From positions 62,001-126,000 of the forward strand of contig NZ_JBKAHK010000004.1 in the NCBI RefSeq assembly GCF_046298265.1: 64,000 nt of DNA. The letters are read 5' to 3'. A program made the translations under genes and the position numbers. Positions 26,164-35,032 of the stretch are shown one piece after another (the stretch's first letter is position 1; each line of letters starts with the position of its first letter). The notes under the pieces were generated by a model. The model was not told the DNA's origin. It did not search any database and saw only the letters and a list, made by a program, of their open reading frames with translations. The stretch comes from Gillisia xinjiangensis (GTDB lineage Bacteria; Bacteroidota; Bacteroidia; Flavobacteriales; Flavobacteriaceae).

Positions 26164-27246
26164 ATGGAAACAAGAATCAAAAAAACAGAAAAGCAATCAG
26201 GCACCGCAACAATGAAAGGCCTTGTATATGATGGACCCGGTAAGATAGTCTTAAAAGATATCCCTAAGCCGAAAATTGAAAAATCTACGGATGTTGTGGT
26301 TAAAATCACAAAAACGACTATTTGTGGTACAGATCTGGGGATTTTACACGGTAAAACACCTACGGTGAAGCCCGGAACAACTTTAGGTCATGAAGGAGTT
26401 GGGATAATAGAGGAAACCGGGGATTCTGTCCGAAACTTTAAAAAAGGAGATCGTGTGATAATCTCCTGTATAACCTCTGATGGATCATGTGAATATTGCA
26501 AGAAACAAATGTATGCACATTGCGAAGATGGTGGCTGGATATTAGGACATCTTATCAATGGTACTCAGGCGGAATATGTGCGGATTCCTCATGCAGATAA
26601 TAGCCTATATCTCATTCCGGAAGGATCCGATGAAGAAGCTTTGGTTATGTTGAGCGATATCTTACCTACAGGACACGAAATAGGTGTTCAATATGGACGT
26701 GTTAAACTGGGAGACACCATTGCTATAATTGGAGCAGGTCCCATTGGGATGTCTGCATTGTTAACCGCCCAATTCTATTCCCCGGCTAAAATATATATGA
26801 TCGATATCGATGAAAACAGGTTGGAAATGTCCAAAAAATTTGGAGCTACTGATGTCATTAATACCTCGAACGAAGATGCTGTGAAAAAGATTTTATCGGA
26901 AACCAAAGACGGAGTTGATGTTGCGATTGAAGCAGTGGGTGTTCCGGAGACTTTTGATATTTGTCAGAAAATCGTTCGTCCAGGTGGGCATGTTGCCAAT
27001 GTTGGGGTTCATGGCAAACCTGTAGAATTCCAGATCCAGGATCTTTGGATCAAAAACATTACATTAACTACTGGACTGGTAAACACCAATACAACTCCAA
27101 TGCTTTTAAAAACAGTATCATCGGGAAAATTAAAACCGGCCCAACTAATCACACATCACTTTAAACTTGAAAACATGCTCGAAGCTTATGAAGTTTTTGG
27201 CAATGCAGGAAAAGAAAAGGCCATCAAGGTAATTATCGAGCCTTAA
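26164..27246 (+). CDS. Zinc-dependent alcohol dehydrogenase family protein
   Basis: A 360-residue medium-chain dehydrogenase. The catalytic zinc site is visible as Cys in TTICGTDL and the His/Glu pair in GHEGVGIIEETG. A lobe with CEYCKKQMYAHC provides structural-zinc-type cysteines, and the Rossmann motif is IIGAGPIGMSALL. This looks like the zinc-dependent group related to isopropanol/secondary alcohol dehydrogenases, acting on small alcohols or aldehydes with NAD(P). The family start may be Met17 (26212), but 26164 is the first ATG. A DUF2892 membrane protein gene follows by 44 bp and a strong terminator ends the pair. Confidence 0.9.
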   Translation: METRIKKTEKQSGTATMKGLVYDGPGKIVLKDIPKPKIEKSTDVVVKITKTTICGTDLGILHGKTPTVKPGTTLGHEGVGIIEETGDSVRNFKKGDRVIISCITSDGSCEYCKKQMYAHCEDGGWILGHLINGTQAEYVRIPHADNSLYLIPEGSDEEALVMLSDILPTGHEIGVQYGRVKLGDTIAIIGAGPIGMSALLTAQFYSPAKIYMIDIDENRLEMSKKFGATDVINTSNEDAVKKILSETKDGVDVAIEAVGVPETFDICQKIVRPGGHVANVGVHGKPVEFQIQDLWIKNITLTTGLVNTNTTPMLLKTVSSGKLKPAQLITHHFKLENMLEAYEVFGNAGKEKAIKVIIEP

Positions 27247-27290
27247 CCCCTAATAAAACTCAACTTAATATAAGAAAAAATGAAACAAAC

Positions 27291-27488
27291 ATGGGGAAGG
27301 CTGACAGGATCCTGAGGATTCTTTTAGCGTTAGTTGTTTCAATTTTGTATTTTACAGATACTATTTCAGGAACGGCTGCCATAATTCTGCTGATTTTAGC
27401 CGGTATTTTAATTCTAACAAGTTTTATAGGATTTTGTCCGCTTTATGCTTCTTTCAGAATTTCAACAAGAAAAAAACAGGCTTCATAG
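27291..27488 (+). CDS. DUF2892 small membrane protein
   Basis: A 65-residue protein with two hydrophobic helices (RILRILLALVVSILYF and AAIILLILAGILILTSFIGFCPLY). This is the DUF2892/YgaP-like transmembrane unit, which has a conserved FCPLY end. Some relatives carry a rhodanese domain, but this one does not. It follows the alcohol dehydrogenase in the same direction and is bounded by a terminator at 27500-27559. The role is unknown. Confidence 0.85.
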   Translation: MGKADRILRILLALVVSILYFTDTISGTAAIILLILAGILILTSFIGFCPLYASFRISTRKKQAS

Positions 27489-27499
27489 CTATTTGATTT

Positions 27500-27559
27500 A
27501 AGCGAAATCAGGGATTATCAGGGTATAAATAACTCTAAAAATCCCTAATTTCGCTTTTT
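27500..27559 (+). terminator. Strong terminator after alcohol dehydrogenase/DUF2892
   Basis: Left arm AAGCGAAATCAGGGATT (27500-27516) pairs with 27540-27556 with a single mismatch, followed by TTTTT. The loop is 23 bases. Confidence 0.85.
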
Positions 27560-27576
27560 CACTTAATTTTCAAGCA

Positions 27577-28155
27577 ATGTCCGATTTTCAGCATTTCAAA
27601 CTATTTAAACCTTACGGATATTTAAGTCAGTTCGAAAATAATCAAACCACAAGAAAGAATAAAAAGAGACTTGGGGAATTGTTTGATTTTCCGGAAGGAA
27701 CCATGGCAATTGGAAGGCTGGATGAAGATTCGGAAGGCTTGCTGTTTCTAACTACCGATGGACAAATGAGTCAAAAGGTTCGTAGCAAAAGAACCGAAAA
27801 GGAATATTACGTTCAGGTGGATGGCGCGATAACTTTAGCGGCCATTGAACGTTTAAAAAAGGGTGTAGAGATTGGGATTGGTGGTGAAAAGTATCTCACT
27901 AAAAACTGTGATGCCGTCAGGCTGGAGAGTCCACCAGATTTTCCAGAACGCGGCAAAAAAATTCGGGATGCCAGGCACGGACCAACAAGCTGGGTTTCTA
28001 TTACTTTAACTGAAGGGAAATTCAGGCAGGTTAAAAAAATGACCGCCGCAGTTGGTTTCCCAACCCTTAGGCTTGTAAGGATTCGCATTGGGAATGAAGT
28101 GCTGGAAAGTATGAAGCCCGGAGAAGTAATACCTGTAACTTCCTTTTATTTATAA
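27577..28155 (+). CDS. rluE: Pseudouridine synthase, RluE-like
   Basis: A 192-residue RsuA/RluB/E/F-type pseudouridine synthase with the catalytic motif GRLDEDSEGLLFLT near residues 46-59 (the Asp of GRLD is the nucleophile). The conserved end regions (KFRQVKKMTAAVGFPTLRLVRIRIG) match the family. There is no S4 domain, which fits RluE, the enzyme that modifies U2457 in E. coli 23S rRNA. The gene starts 18 bp after a terminator and seems to be transcribed on its own. Confidence 0.9.
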   Translation: MSDFQHFKLFKPYGYLSQFENNQTTRKNKKRLGELFDFPEGTMAIGRLDEDSEGLLFLTTDGQMSQKVRSKRTEKEYYVQVDGAITLAAIERLKKGVEIGIGGEKYLTKNCDAVRLESPPDFPERGKKIRDARHGPTSWVSITLTEGKFRQVKKMTAAVGFPTLRLVRIRIGNEVLESMKPGEVIPVTSFYL

Positions 28156-28554
28156 GAGACCAAAAACAGATTTGACTCAAAACTATTATGCATTCCCATC
28201 CCTGTCTTTTATCTCATAAAATGGACTGCCCGATCTGATTATTATTTAGAATAATAACCAAAAGCTTTTGCCTGAATGGTATCTGTTTCCATTTCTTCAT
28301 CATGCAGTGTCCCGGGCAAAAATATAAATGGAATATATTGTATCTTTAAAAATCGAAAAATACTATGAAAACAACAATGACCATTTCCTCACCTTTTCCG
28401 GTTTAATTCTACAAATTTTAAATTCCAGATCAGCTGGTTATAAAAATTTATAAAGTTGGATGAATTTTTGCACTTGTAAGAAAGTCTTCCAGGTAATTAT
28501 TACCAGGACACAGAGGAAACACTAAAAAACAACACATATTTAATCCCTAAAAGA
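28156..28554. other. Gene-free stretch before the M3 peptidase
   Basis: No gene recognised. A minus-strand frame around 28243-28400 reads sensibly for about 40 codons but has no start and no recognisable family. A very short plus-strand ORF of 13 codons begins near 28364. Neither is called. Confidence 0.35.
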
Positions 28555-30729
28555 ATGAACTACAAGAAGAAATCAATAGGCTTAATAGTACTGCTCGCTT
28601 TGGGAACTTCCCCATTTTTGCAAACGAGTGCCCAGGAAAAACAACAAAAAACAGAAATGAAAGAACAAAGTGAACTGAATAACATTTTACTTAAAGAATG
28701 GCAAGGACCTTATGGAGGCGTTCCTGCTTTTGATCGAATGCAACTGGATAAATTACAGCCGGCTATGGAAAAAGCTATGGAACTGCATTTGCTGGAGATA
28801 GATCAAATAGCTGCTAACAAGGAAGCTCCGACTTTTGAGAATACCATTGTTGCTATGGAGAAAGCCGGAAAACCTCTGGACAGAGTATTTACCTATTATG
28901 GTATTTGGAGCAGTAATGTTTCTTCACCTGAATTCAGGGAAATTCAAACGGTTTTGGCTCCCAAAATTTCCGAATATTCTTCTAAGATCTCCCAGAACAA
29001 AGCACTTTTTGAACGTATCAAAGCAATTTACAACAGCTCCCAGCAAAATCCGTTGGAAGCTGATCAGCAACGGGTGGTTCAATTGATTTATGAAAATTTT
29101 GCGATGGAAGGCGCCGGATTGGATCCCGAAGCTAAAAAACGCTATGCAGAAATAAATATGGAACTTTCCAGACTTTATACTAAATTTTCAAGTAACGTTC
29201 TTGCAGATGAAGAAGGCTATGTGGTTTACCTTGAAAAAGACCAGCTAGATGGCTTGCCGGAATCCTTTATGAAAGCGTCGGCCAAAGCTGCAACCGATCG
29301 TGGAAATGAGGGAAAATATGCCATCATCAACACCAGATCCTCTATGGATCCTTTCTTAACGTATTCTGATGAAAGGGAATTACGGGAAAAGGTGTGGAAT
29401 AATTATTATTCCCGTGGAGATAACAACGATGAGTTTGACAACAAAAAAATAATTTCTGAAATTCTAAAATTACGTGATGAACGGGTAGAATTGTTGGGGT
29501 ATGAAAATTATGCCCAATGGCGATTACAAAACCGAATGGCCAAAAATCCTGAAAATGCCATGGATCTTATGGAGGCCGTTTGGCCTGCAGCCCTTGCCAG
29601 AGTAGATCAGGAGGTTGAGGATATGCAAAAAGTTGCGAATGCCGAAGGAAAAAATATCAGCATAAAGCCCTGGGATTACCGGTATTATGCCGAAAAAGTA
29701 AGAAAGGAAAAATATGATCTTGATTCAGATGAAGTAAAACAATATCTACAGCTGGAAAATCTTACACAAGCCTTGTTTTTCACTGCAGGAGAACTTTTTA
29801 ATTATAAGTTCGAACCGGTTACGGAAGGAACTGTTCCTGTTTTCCATGAAGATGTAAAGGTTTGGGAAGTAACCGATAAAACCACTGGAGAAAATATAGG
29901 TTTATGGTACCTGGATCCTTTTGCAAGACAAGGAAAAAGATCTGGAGCCTGGGCGACAACTTACAGAAGTCATACGACTTTTGAAGGAAAAGAAAACGTC
30001 CTGGGATCAAACAATTCCAATTTTGTAAAACCAGCTGCCGGAGAGCCGGCATTGATCTCCTGGGATGATGCCACGACCTTTTTCCACGAATTTGGACATG
30101 CGCTTCATTTCTTTTCTTCCAATGTGAAATATCCAACTCTTAATGGAGGTGTTCGTGATTACACCGAGTTTCAATCGCAGTTATTAGAGCGTTGGTTATC
30201 TACAGACGAAGTTATTAACAGGTTCCTCCTTCATCATGAAACCGGAGAACCAATCCCGGCAGAATTGGTGGAAAAGATCAAAAAAGCTTCTACCTTCAAT
30301 CAGGGATTTTCAACTACCGAATTTTTAGCTTCAGCATTGATGGATATGAAATATCATACCACAGATCCTGAGCTTATCGATCCTGAAACTTTTGAGAAAG
30401 AAACCCTGGACAAACTAAATATGCCAGATGAAATTGTGATGCGCCACCGCTCTCCACATTTTGGGCACGTGTTTTCCGGAGAGGGCTACGCAACCGGATA
30501 TTACGGGTATTTATGGGCCGATGTTTTAACCTCCGATGCTGCAGAAGCATTTGAAGAAGCTCCCGGTGGATTCTACGATAAAGAGGTGGCTGCAAGATTG
30601 GTGAAATTTCTTTTCGCCCCAAGGAATTCCATGGATCCTGCAGAAGCCTATCGTCAATTCCGTGGAAGAGATGCCACGATTGATGCATTAATGCGGGACA
30701 GAGGTTTTCCTGTTCCTGAAAAGATGTAA
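28555..30729 (+). CDS. dcp: M3 family metallopeptidase (dipeptidyl carboxypeptidase type)
   Basis: A 724-residue exported oligopeptidase. The N-terminus KKKSIGLIVLLALGTSPFLQTSAQ is a Sec signal peptide, and the zinc motif HEFGHALH lies near residue 510. The family features FFHEFGH and the C-terminal SPHFGHVFSGEGYATGYYGYLW match peptidyl-dipeptidase Dcp/oligopeptidase A. It should degrade oligopeptides, probably in the periplasm. The symbol is given by family resemblance only. A terminator at 30755-30792 ends it, and it stands alone. Confidence 0.93.
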   Translation: MNYKKKSIGLIVLLALGTSPFLQTSAQEKQQKTEMKEQSELNNILLKEWQGPYGGVPAFDRMQLDKLQPAMEKAMELHLLEIDQIAANKEAPTFENTIVAMEKAGKPLDRVFTYYGIWSSNVSSPEFREIQTVLAPKISEYSSKISQNKALFERIKAIYNSSQQNPLEADQQRVVQLIYENFAMEGAGLDPEAKKRYAEINMELSRLYTKFSSNVLADEEGYVVYLEKDQLDGLPESFMKASAKAATDRGNEGKYAIINTRSSMDPFLTYSDERELREKVWNNYYSRGDNNDEFDNKKIISEILKLRDERVELLGYENYAQWRLQNRMAKNPENAMDLMEAVWPAALARVDQEVEDMQKVANAEGKNISIKPWDYRYYAEKVRKEKYDLDSDEVKQYLQLENLTQALFFTAGELFNYKFEPVTEGTVPVFHEDVKVWEVTDKTTGENIGLWYLDPFARQGKRSGAWATTYRSHTTFEGKENVLGSNNSNFVKPAAGEPALISWDDATTFFHEFGHALHFFSSNVKYPTLNGGVRDYTEFQSQLLERWLSTDEVINRFLLHHETGEPIPAELVEKIKKASTFNQGFSTTEFLASALMDMKYHTTDPELIDPETFEKETLDKLNMPDEIVMRHRSPHFGHVFSGEGYATGYYGYLWADVLTSDAAEAFEEAPGGFYDKEVAARLVKFLFAPRNSMDPAEAYRQFRGRDATIDALMRDRGFPVPEKM

Positions 30730-30754
30730 AAAAACAACAGGTAAATTTTAAAAA

Positions 30755-30792
30755 ACACCCGTGTCATTTAAAACTGATACGGGGTTTTTTTT
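30755..30792 (+). terminator. Terminator of the M3 peptidase gene
   Basis: Nine-pair stem (CCCGTGTCA / TGATACGGG, one G-T pair) followed by eight T, about 25 bp past the stop. Confidence 0.8.
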
Positions 30793-30865
30793 GAGCTTTT
30801 ATTTTTTAGGATATTTGTGGAAAACCAAATAGTTGTTTTTTCCTTTAACTGCAATGGAATTAAAA

Positions 30866-30899
30866 AATTAAAAACCCGACCTTTTAAAAAGATCGGGTT
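30866..30899 (-). terminator. Terminator of the small lipoprotein gene
   Basis: Stem AACCCGA (30873-30879) / TCGGGTT (30893-30899) with an inner CTTTT/AAAAG continuation. A T-rich stretch follows on the minus strand. Confidence 0.65.
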
Positions 30900-30960
30900 A
30901 AAATACCTGATAGAATTCTACAGTTAATTAAAAACTAACTACAGCAGTCCTATTTTTATT

Positions 30961-31161
30961 TTATTGTACTTGAGCCTCTTCAGTACTGGCAGAATCCACA
31001 GCTACTTCTTCAGCAGGAGTTTCTTCGATAACTTCAACCGGAGTTTCGGTTTCCATTAAATTAACTTCTGTATCTTCAGTTTTTTCAACTGTAGTTTCCT
31101 TACAAGAAGTAAAACTAAATACTAAAGCGATTGCAGCAAGAGTCAAAAATGATTTTTTCAT
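30961..31161 (-). CDS. Small acidic lipoprotein, unknown function
   Basis: A 66-residue protein: lipoprotein signal MKKSFLTLAAIALVFSFTSC (Cys at residue 20), then a very acidic tail rich in Glu, Val and Thr with repeated EETP/TETP-like units. No fold or family is recognised. Such short secreted acidic lipoproteins are common in flavobacteria and often poorly conserved. It has its own terminator and a separate promoter region. It is real mainly because of the clean signal peptide and terminator. Confidence 0.7.
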   Translation of the reverse strand: MKKSFLTLAAIALVFSFTSCKETTVEKTEDTEVNLMETETPVEVIEETPAEEVAVDSASTEEAQVQ

Positions 31162-31275
31162 TTTAAATAAATATTATTTGTTTTATCTGCCAAATGTATA
31201 TGTTTTTTTGACACAAAATACATTATCAAGAAAATATTCAAATACCTGTTAAACACTTGATTTTATTGAGTTTTA

Positions 31276-33231
31276 TTATTCCTTTTCCGTCCCAACCTTT
31301 ATTTTTTCTACAGGATTTGTTCCGGAATCTGCCGGATTGGTTTCTCCGCCTTTCAAATACTTATCCAAAAACTGCAAAGTTCTCTCATAGGCCTCTATCT
31401 GGTTCTCTTTTTTAACAAAACCATGACCTTCGTCTTCAAACAATACATATTCAACAGGCACTCCGCTTTTTTGAACCCCTTCAACGATTTCATCAGATTC
31501 TACCTTAAGAACCCTTGGATCTTGTGAACCTTGCAATACCAATAAAGGTTTGGTTACTTTTTCTGTATGGAATAAGGGTGAGATCTTTTTTAAACGAATA
31601 CTGTCCTGGGAATATGGATCGCCCATCTCCAGATATAACGCATCTTTAAAAGATTCCCACCAGGGTGGAATACTTTTTAAAGTGCGGATCCAGTTTGTTA
31701 CTCCAAATAAATTCACCCCGGCATCAAATTCCTCGGGAGCAAAAGTAAGTGCTGCCATAGTCATAAACCCACCATAGGAACCTCCTATAATCCCAATTTT
31801 TCCCCCATCGATATCCTTTTGTTGGACTAACCAGTTTTTTCCTTCTATAACATCCTTTAAGTCTTCCTCTCCATGTTTTTGATCATCCATTTGATAGAAG
31901 GTTTTTCCATAACCACTGCTCCCCCGGTTATTTACCGCCAGCACAGCATATCCATGATTAACCAGGTATTGAATAAATGAACTAAAATTTTGTCTGGATT
32001 GGCCTCCGGGACCTCCATGCACCCATACAAGGGCCGGAACTTTATTCGCTTCCGAGGCGTTTAAAGGTTTGTAATACACCGCCGGGATTTCCAATCCGTC
32101 AAAAGAATTATACCGAATAATCTCTGCCTCTACCAGGTCCTCCTGTGCAATTTCTTCATTCAGAACATTGGTGAGTTTCGTAACTTCTTTTGTCTCCAGA
32201 TTGTAAACATACAAGTTTGTAGGAGTATGGGACCCCCCTACATTGAGGACAGCCACTTTTTCATCCTTTGAAAATCCGATTCCGGTAATAAATTCATTTT
32301 CAAAATTAGGAAGCTCCAAATTTTCACCGGTTTCTGTATCCTGAACTTCTACTACATTTACAGCATCTTCATTAACATAAACAATACGATATTTTCCGTT
32401 TTTTGAAAATCCCATTCCCATGATATCCCATTTTTTCTCCAATACTTTTTCTGAAGTTTTGTTTGCGATATCATATTTCATCAAATAAGCAAACTCACTG
32501 CCCGCATCGGTGGTATAATAAAGAAAACGATCATCTTCAGAAAAATCCTGAGCAGCATTGGCATTTTTCTCCTGGTTGATTTTGGTTAGATTTTTATTTT
32601 TCAGATTGTATAAGTACAAATCAGAATCATTTGTATTTAAAGCTTTTGTTAGTGCTAGATAATTCCCATCATTGGATATTGCTGAAACTTCATATCCTTC
32701 ATTATTCTCATAGACAATCTTAGGAGTAAAGCTTTCAATATCCATTTTATAAAGATCCATAAAGCGGCTGTCTCTTTGATTGCTTGCGTAGTAAAAGCTT
32801 TTATCATCATTTGCCCAGTTGTAAAAAATGGCCCGGGCATTTTTAGCCGGAGTCAGGCGCTGAATGCTGTCTCCCTTTTTTAAATACAATTTAAAAACCT
32901 CATCCCCATTATCATCCATCCGGAATAAAATACGGTCATCTTCAGGAAAATAGGAAATGGCATAAACGGAAGAACTGTCTGAATTTGTAATAGCCTTAAA
33001 TTCTCCCCCGGCAACAGGAACTGTGTATATATTGAATATTCCAGACCGGTTACTGGTTACCAGCAGATTTGAATTATCCTGAGAAAAACTATTTCCAAAT
33101 ACAGTTTCATTGTCCATAAACTGCGCTATGGAATAAGTACCGATTTCCCTTTTCTCCTCCTTCTTCTCTTCCTTCTTACAGGAAAATAGAAAAATGAAAG
33201 ACAGTATCAAAAAAATAAAATTTTTGTTCAT
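31276..33231 (-). CDS. S9 family serine peptidase lipoprotein
   Basis: A prolyl-oligopeptidase-family (S9) peptidase of about 650 residues. It has a lipoprotein signal ending FLFSC, a WD/beta-propeller-like N-terminal half (repeated YSIAQ-, NIYTV-, DLYLYNL-type strands) and a C-terminal alpha/beta hydrolase. Nucleophile Ser is near residue 485 in GGSYGGF, Asp in GSQDPRV and His in EDEGHGF. It should release dipeptides or short peptides in the envelope. The longer frame begins at 33240 with a few extra residues; I prefer the Met at 33231 (MNKNFIFL). A palindrome TTATTACCC...GGGTAATAA lies just upstream. Confidence 0.92.
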   Translation of the reverse strand: MNKNFIFLILSFIFLFSCKKEEKKEEKREIGTYSIAQFMDNETVFGNSFSQDNSNLLVTSNRSGIFNIYTVPVAGGEFKAITNSDSSSVYAISYFPEDDRILFRMDDNGDEVFKLYLKKGDSIQRLTPAKNARAIFYNWANDDKSFYYASNQRDSRFMDLYKMDIESFTPKIVYENNEGYEVSAISNDGNYLALTKALNTNDSDLYLYNLKNKNLTKINQEKNANAAQDFSEDDRFLYYTTDAGSEFAYLMKYDIANKTSEKVLEKKWDIMGMGFSKNGKYRIVYVNEDAVNVVEVQDTETGENLELPNFENEFITGIGFSKDEKVAVLNVGGSHTPTNLYVYNLETKEVTKLTNVLNEEIAQEDLVEAEIIRYNSFDGLEIPAVYYKPLNASEANKVPALVWVHGGPGGQSRQNFSSFIQYLVNHGYAVLAVNNRGSSGYGKTFYQMDDQKHGEEDLKDVIEGKNWLVQQKDIDGGKIGIIGGSYGGFMTMAALTFAPEEFDAGVNLFGVTNWIRTLKSIPPWWESFKDALYLEMGDPYSQDSIRLKKISPLFHTEKVTKPLLVLQGSQDPRVLKVESDEIVEGVQKSGVPVEYVLFEDEGHGFVKKENQIEAYERTLQFLDKYLKGGETNPADSGTNPVEKIKVGTEKE

Positions 33232-33255
33232 AAATACCAATTTTAGATTATTAAT

Positions 33256-33287
33256 AATTATTACCCCCTAAATTAGGGTAATAAATT
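33256..33287. promoter_or_regulatory. Palindrome ATTATTACCC-N9-GGGTAATAA upstream of the S9 peptidase
   Basis: AATTATTACCC (33256-33266) and GGGTAATAAATT (33276-33287) are near-perfect inverted copies nine bases apart. The half-site TATTATTACCC recurs twice upstream of the response-regulator/Crp gene. It is probably a regulator site for the peptidase promoter. Confidence 0.4.
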
Positions 33288-33413
33288 GGAAATTATTGAT
33301 TAATTTAATAGATATGATTAAGTATTCCTTTATTAATTTAGTTTAATTACGAATAAGACGGAACCTAACGTAACTTTAAATAATTAAATATGAAATATTC
33401 TGGGATTATAATA

Positions 33414-33456
33414 TGACATAAATCATTTCAGCAATTTACCAACTTATATAGCTTTG
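33414..33456 (+). promoter_or_regulatory. Crp/Fnr-type box and -7 element of the Mla operon
   Basis: The box TGACATAAATCA (33414-33425) is followed exactly 35 nt later (start to start) by TAGCTTTG (33449-33456), a perfect TAnnTTTG. That places the box centre near -41, as for a class II activator, and gives a leader of about 20 nt. The spacing is the same as in the RNA array units 1-3. Confidence 0.65.
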
Positions 33457-33479
33457 ATTATTTATTAACCGTGAAACGT

Positions 33480-34256
33480 ATGAGTAAATCTTTAAATTTT
33501 TATTCAAATTTAAGAACTTTTTTTGAGGAGGTAGGAGCACTCGCGCGTTTTGCCGGCCGGTATTTCAGGGAAGTTTTATCTCCTCCTTTTGAATTTCGGG
33601 AATTGATAAACCAATGTTACAATATGGGTAATAAATCACTTTTGCTGGTTGGAGTAACAGGATTTATTTTAGGCTTGGTTTTCACTCTTCAATCCCGGCC
33701 AACACTACTGGAATTTGGTGCTGTTGCCTGGATGCCCTCAATGATAAGCATTTCCATTGTGAGGGAAATTGGCCCTGTGATTATTGCCTTGATATGTGCT
33801 GGACGCATTGGCTCTGGAATAGGGGCTGAACTTGGGTCTATGAAAGTTACTGAACAAATTGATGCCATGGAGGTTTCAGGAACAAATCCGTTCAAGTTTT
33901 TGGTGGTTACCCGGGTTTTGGCCGCCACCCTTATGCTTCCGGTACTGGTTATTTTCGGGGATTTTATCGCTTTGGTAGGATCTGCGATCATTGAAAACAT
34001 CAAAGGAGGCGTTTCCCTTCAACTCTATTTCAATCAGGTTTTTGATGCCCTGGAATTTACAGACTTGCTCCCTGCTACTTTGAAGACCTTTTTCTTCGGA
34101 TTTGCAATTGGCCTGGTTGGATGTTTTAAAGGATATAACAGCAAAAAAGGAACCGCCGGAGTTGGAGAGGCTTCAAATTCAGCAGTAGTTTATACCTCTA
34201 TGTTATTATTTATTATAGATTTTATCGCTGTTTTTATTGCTGATATTTTCTATTAA
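33480..34256 (+). CDS. mlaE: MlaE family lipid ABC transporter permease
   Basis: Permease of an Mla-type phospholipid transport system. The 258-residue protein has the MlaE pattern: an amphipathic N-terminus, then about five hydrophobic segments with the conserved EIGPVIIALICAGRIGSGIGAELGSM (VREIGPV...GR.G) region and SAVVYTSMLLFIIDFI at the end. A GTG three codons earlier (33471) is an alternative start. The ATPase gene follows by 13 bp and the MlaD gene after that. Such systems move lipids between outer and inner membrane. The promoter carries a Crp/Fnr-type box. Confidence 0.93.
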   Translation: MSKSLNFYSNLRTFFEEVGALARFAGRYFREVLSPPFEFRELINQCYNMGNKSLLLVGVTGFILGLVFTLQSRPTLLEFGAVAWMPSMISISIVREIGPVIIALICAGRIGSGIGAELGSMKVTEQIDAMEVSGTNPFKFLVVTRVLAATLMLPVLVIFGDFIALVGSAIIENIKGGVSLQLYFNQVFDALEFTDLLPATLKTFFFGFAIGLVGCFKGYNSKKGTAGVGEASNSAVVYTSMLLFIIDFIAVFIADIFY

Positions 34257-34269
34257 GAATGCATGATAT

Positions 34270-35025
34270 ATGAAAAAAAATACTTCCCATACCACGGGTA
34301 AAGCCGTACTTGAAATAAATGACCTTTACAAAGGTTTTGGTGACCTTAAGGTTTTAAATGGTTTTAACCTAGTGTTGTATGAAGGAGAAAACCTTGTTAT
34401 GATGGGAAAATCCGGTTCTGGAAAATCGGTAATGATAAAATGCATGGTTCGGCTTTTGGAGCCGGATAGCGGAAATATTAAGATTCTTGGGAAAGATATT
34501 TCCACTTTAAGTCATCAGGAAATGGATAAATTACGTACAGAAATAGGATTTTTATTCCAGGGCAGTGCTCTTTATGATTCCATGACCGTACGGGAAAATC
34601 TGGAATTTCCTCTTAGGCGGCATACCGATAAGTTCGATTTGAAAGACACAGACGAATTGGTGATGGAAGCCCTGAAAAATGTAGGATTGGAGCATACAGT
34701 TGATCTCATGCCCGAAGAACTTTCAGGAGGAATGCAACGGCGAATAGCTTTGGCCAGAGCATTAATTCTAAAGCCCAAGATAATTTTATATGACGAACCT
34801 ACAACCGGACTAGATCCTATAACTTCCAAAGAAATTATAGAACTAATGAAGACAATACAGGAAAAATATAATACCTCATCGCTAATAATTACGCACGATG
34901 TGGATTGTGCAAGGGTTATTTCAAACCGGATGATCCTTTTGCTGGATGGAATAAATTATGTTGAAGGAACTTTTCAGGAATTATCCAATTCTGATGATCC
35001 CAAGACAAAAGCATTTTTTAAATAA
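34270..35025 (+). CDS. mlaF: MlaF-type ABC transporter ATP-binding protein
   Basis: A 251-residue ABC ATPase energising the lipid transporter. Walker A GKSGSGKS is near residues 46-53, Q-loop FLFQGSALYDSM, signature LSGGMQRR near 153, Walker B LILKPKIILYDEPTTGLD and H-loop ITHDVD. SALYDSMTV after the Q-loop is characteristic of the MlaF/Ttg2A group. It follows the permease by 13 bp. The MlaD gene starts at 35033, eight bases after its stop. Confidence 0.95.
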   Translation: MKKNTSHTTGKAVLEINDLYKGFGDLKVLNGFNLVLYEGENLVMMGKSGSGKSVMIKCMVRLLEPDSGNIKILGKDISTLSHQEMDKLRTEIGFLFQGSALYDSMTVRENLEFPLRRHTDKFDLKDTDELVMEALKNVGLEHTVDLMPEELSGGMQRRIALARALILKPKIILYDEPTTGLDPITSKEIIELMKTIQEKYNTSSLIITHDVDCARVISNRMILLLDGINYVEGTFQELSNSDDPKTKAFFK

Positions 35026-35032
35026 TTCTATT

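Noticed and set aside
28240..28400. Minus-strand frame of about 40 codons that reads like a protein C-terminus
   Set aside because: No start codon, no family match and an in-frame stop just upstream. It may be a gene scrap but cannot be supported.
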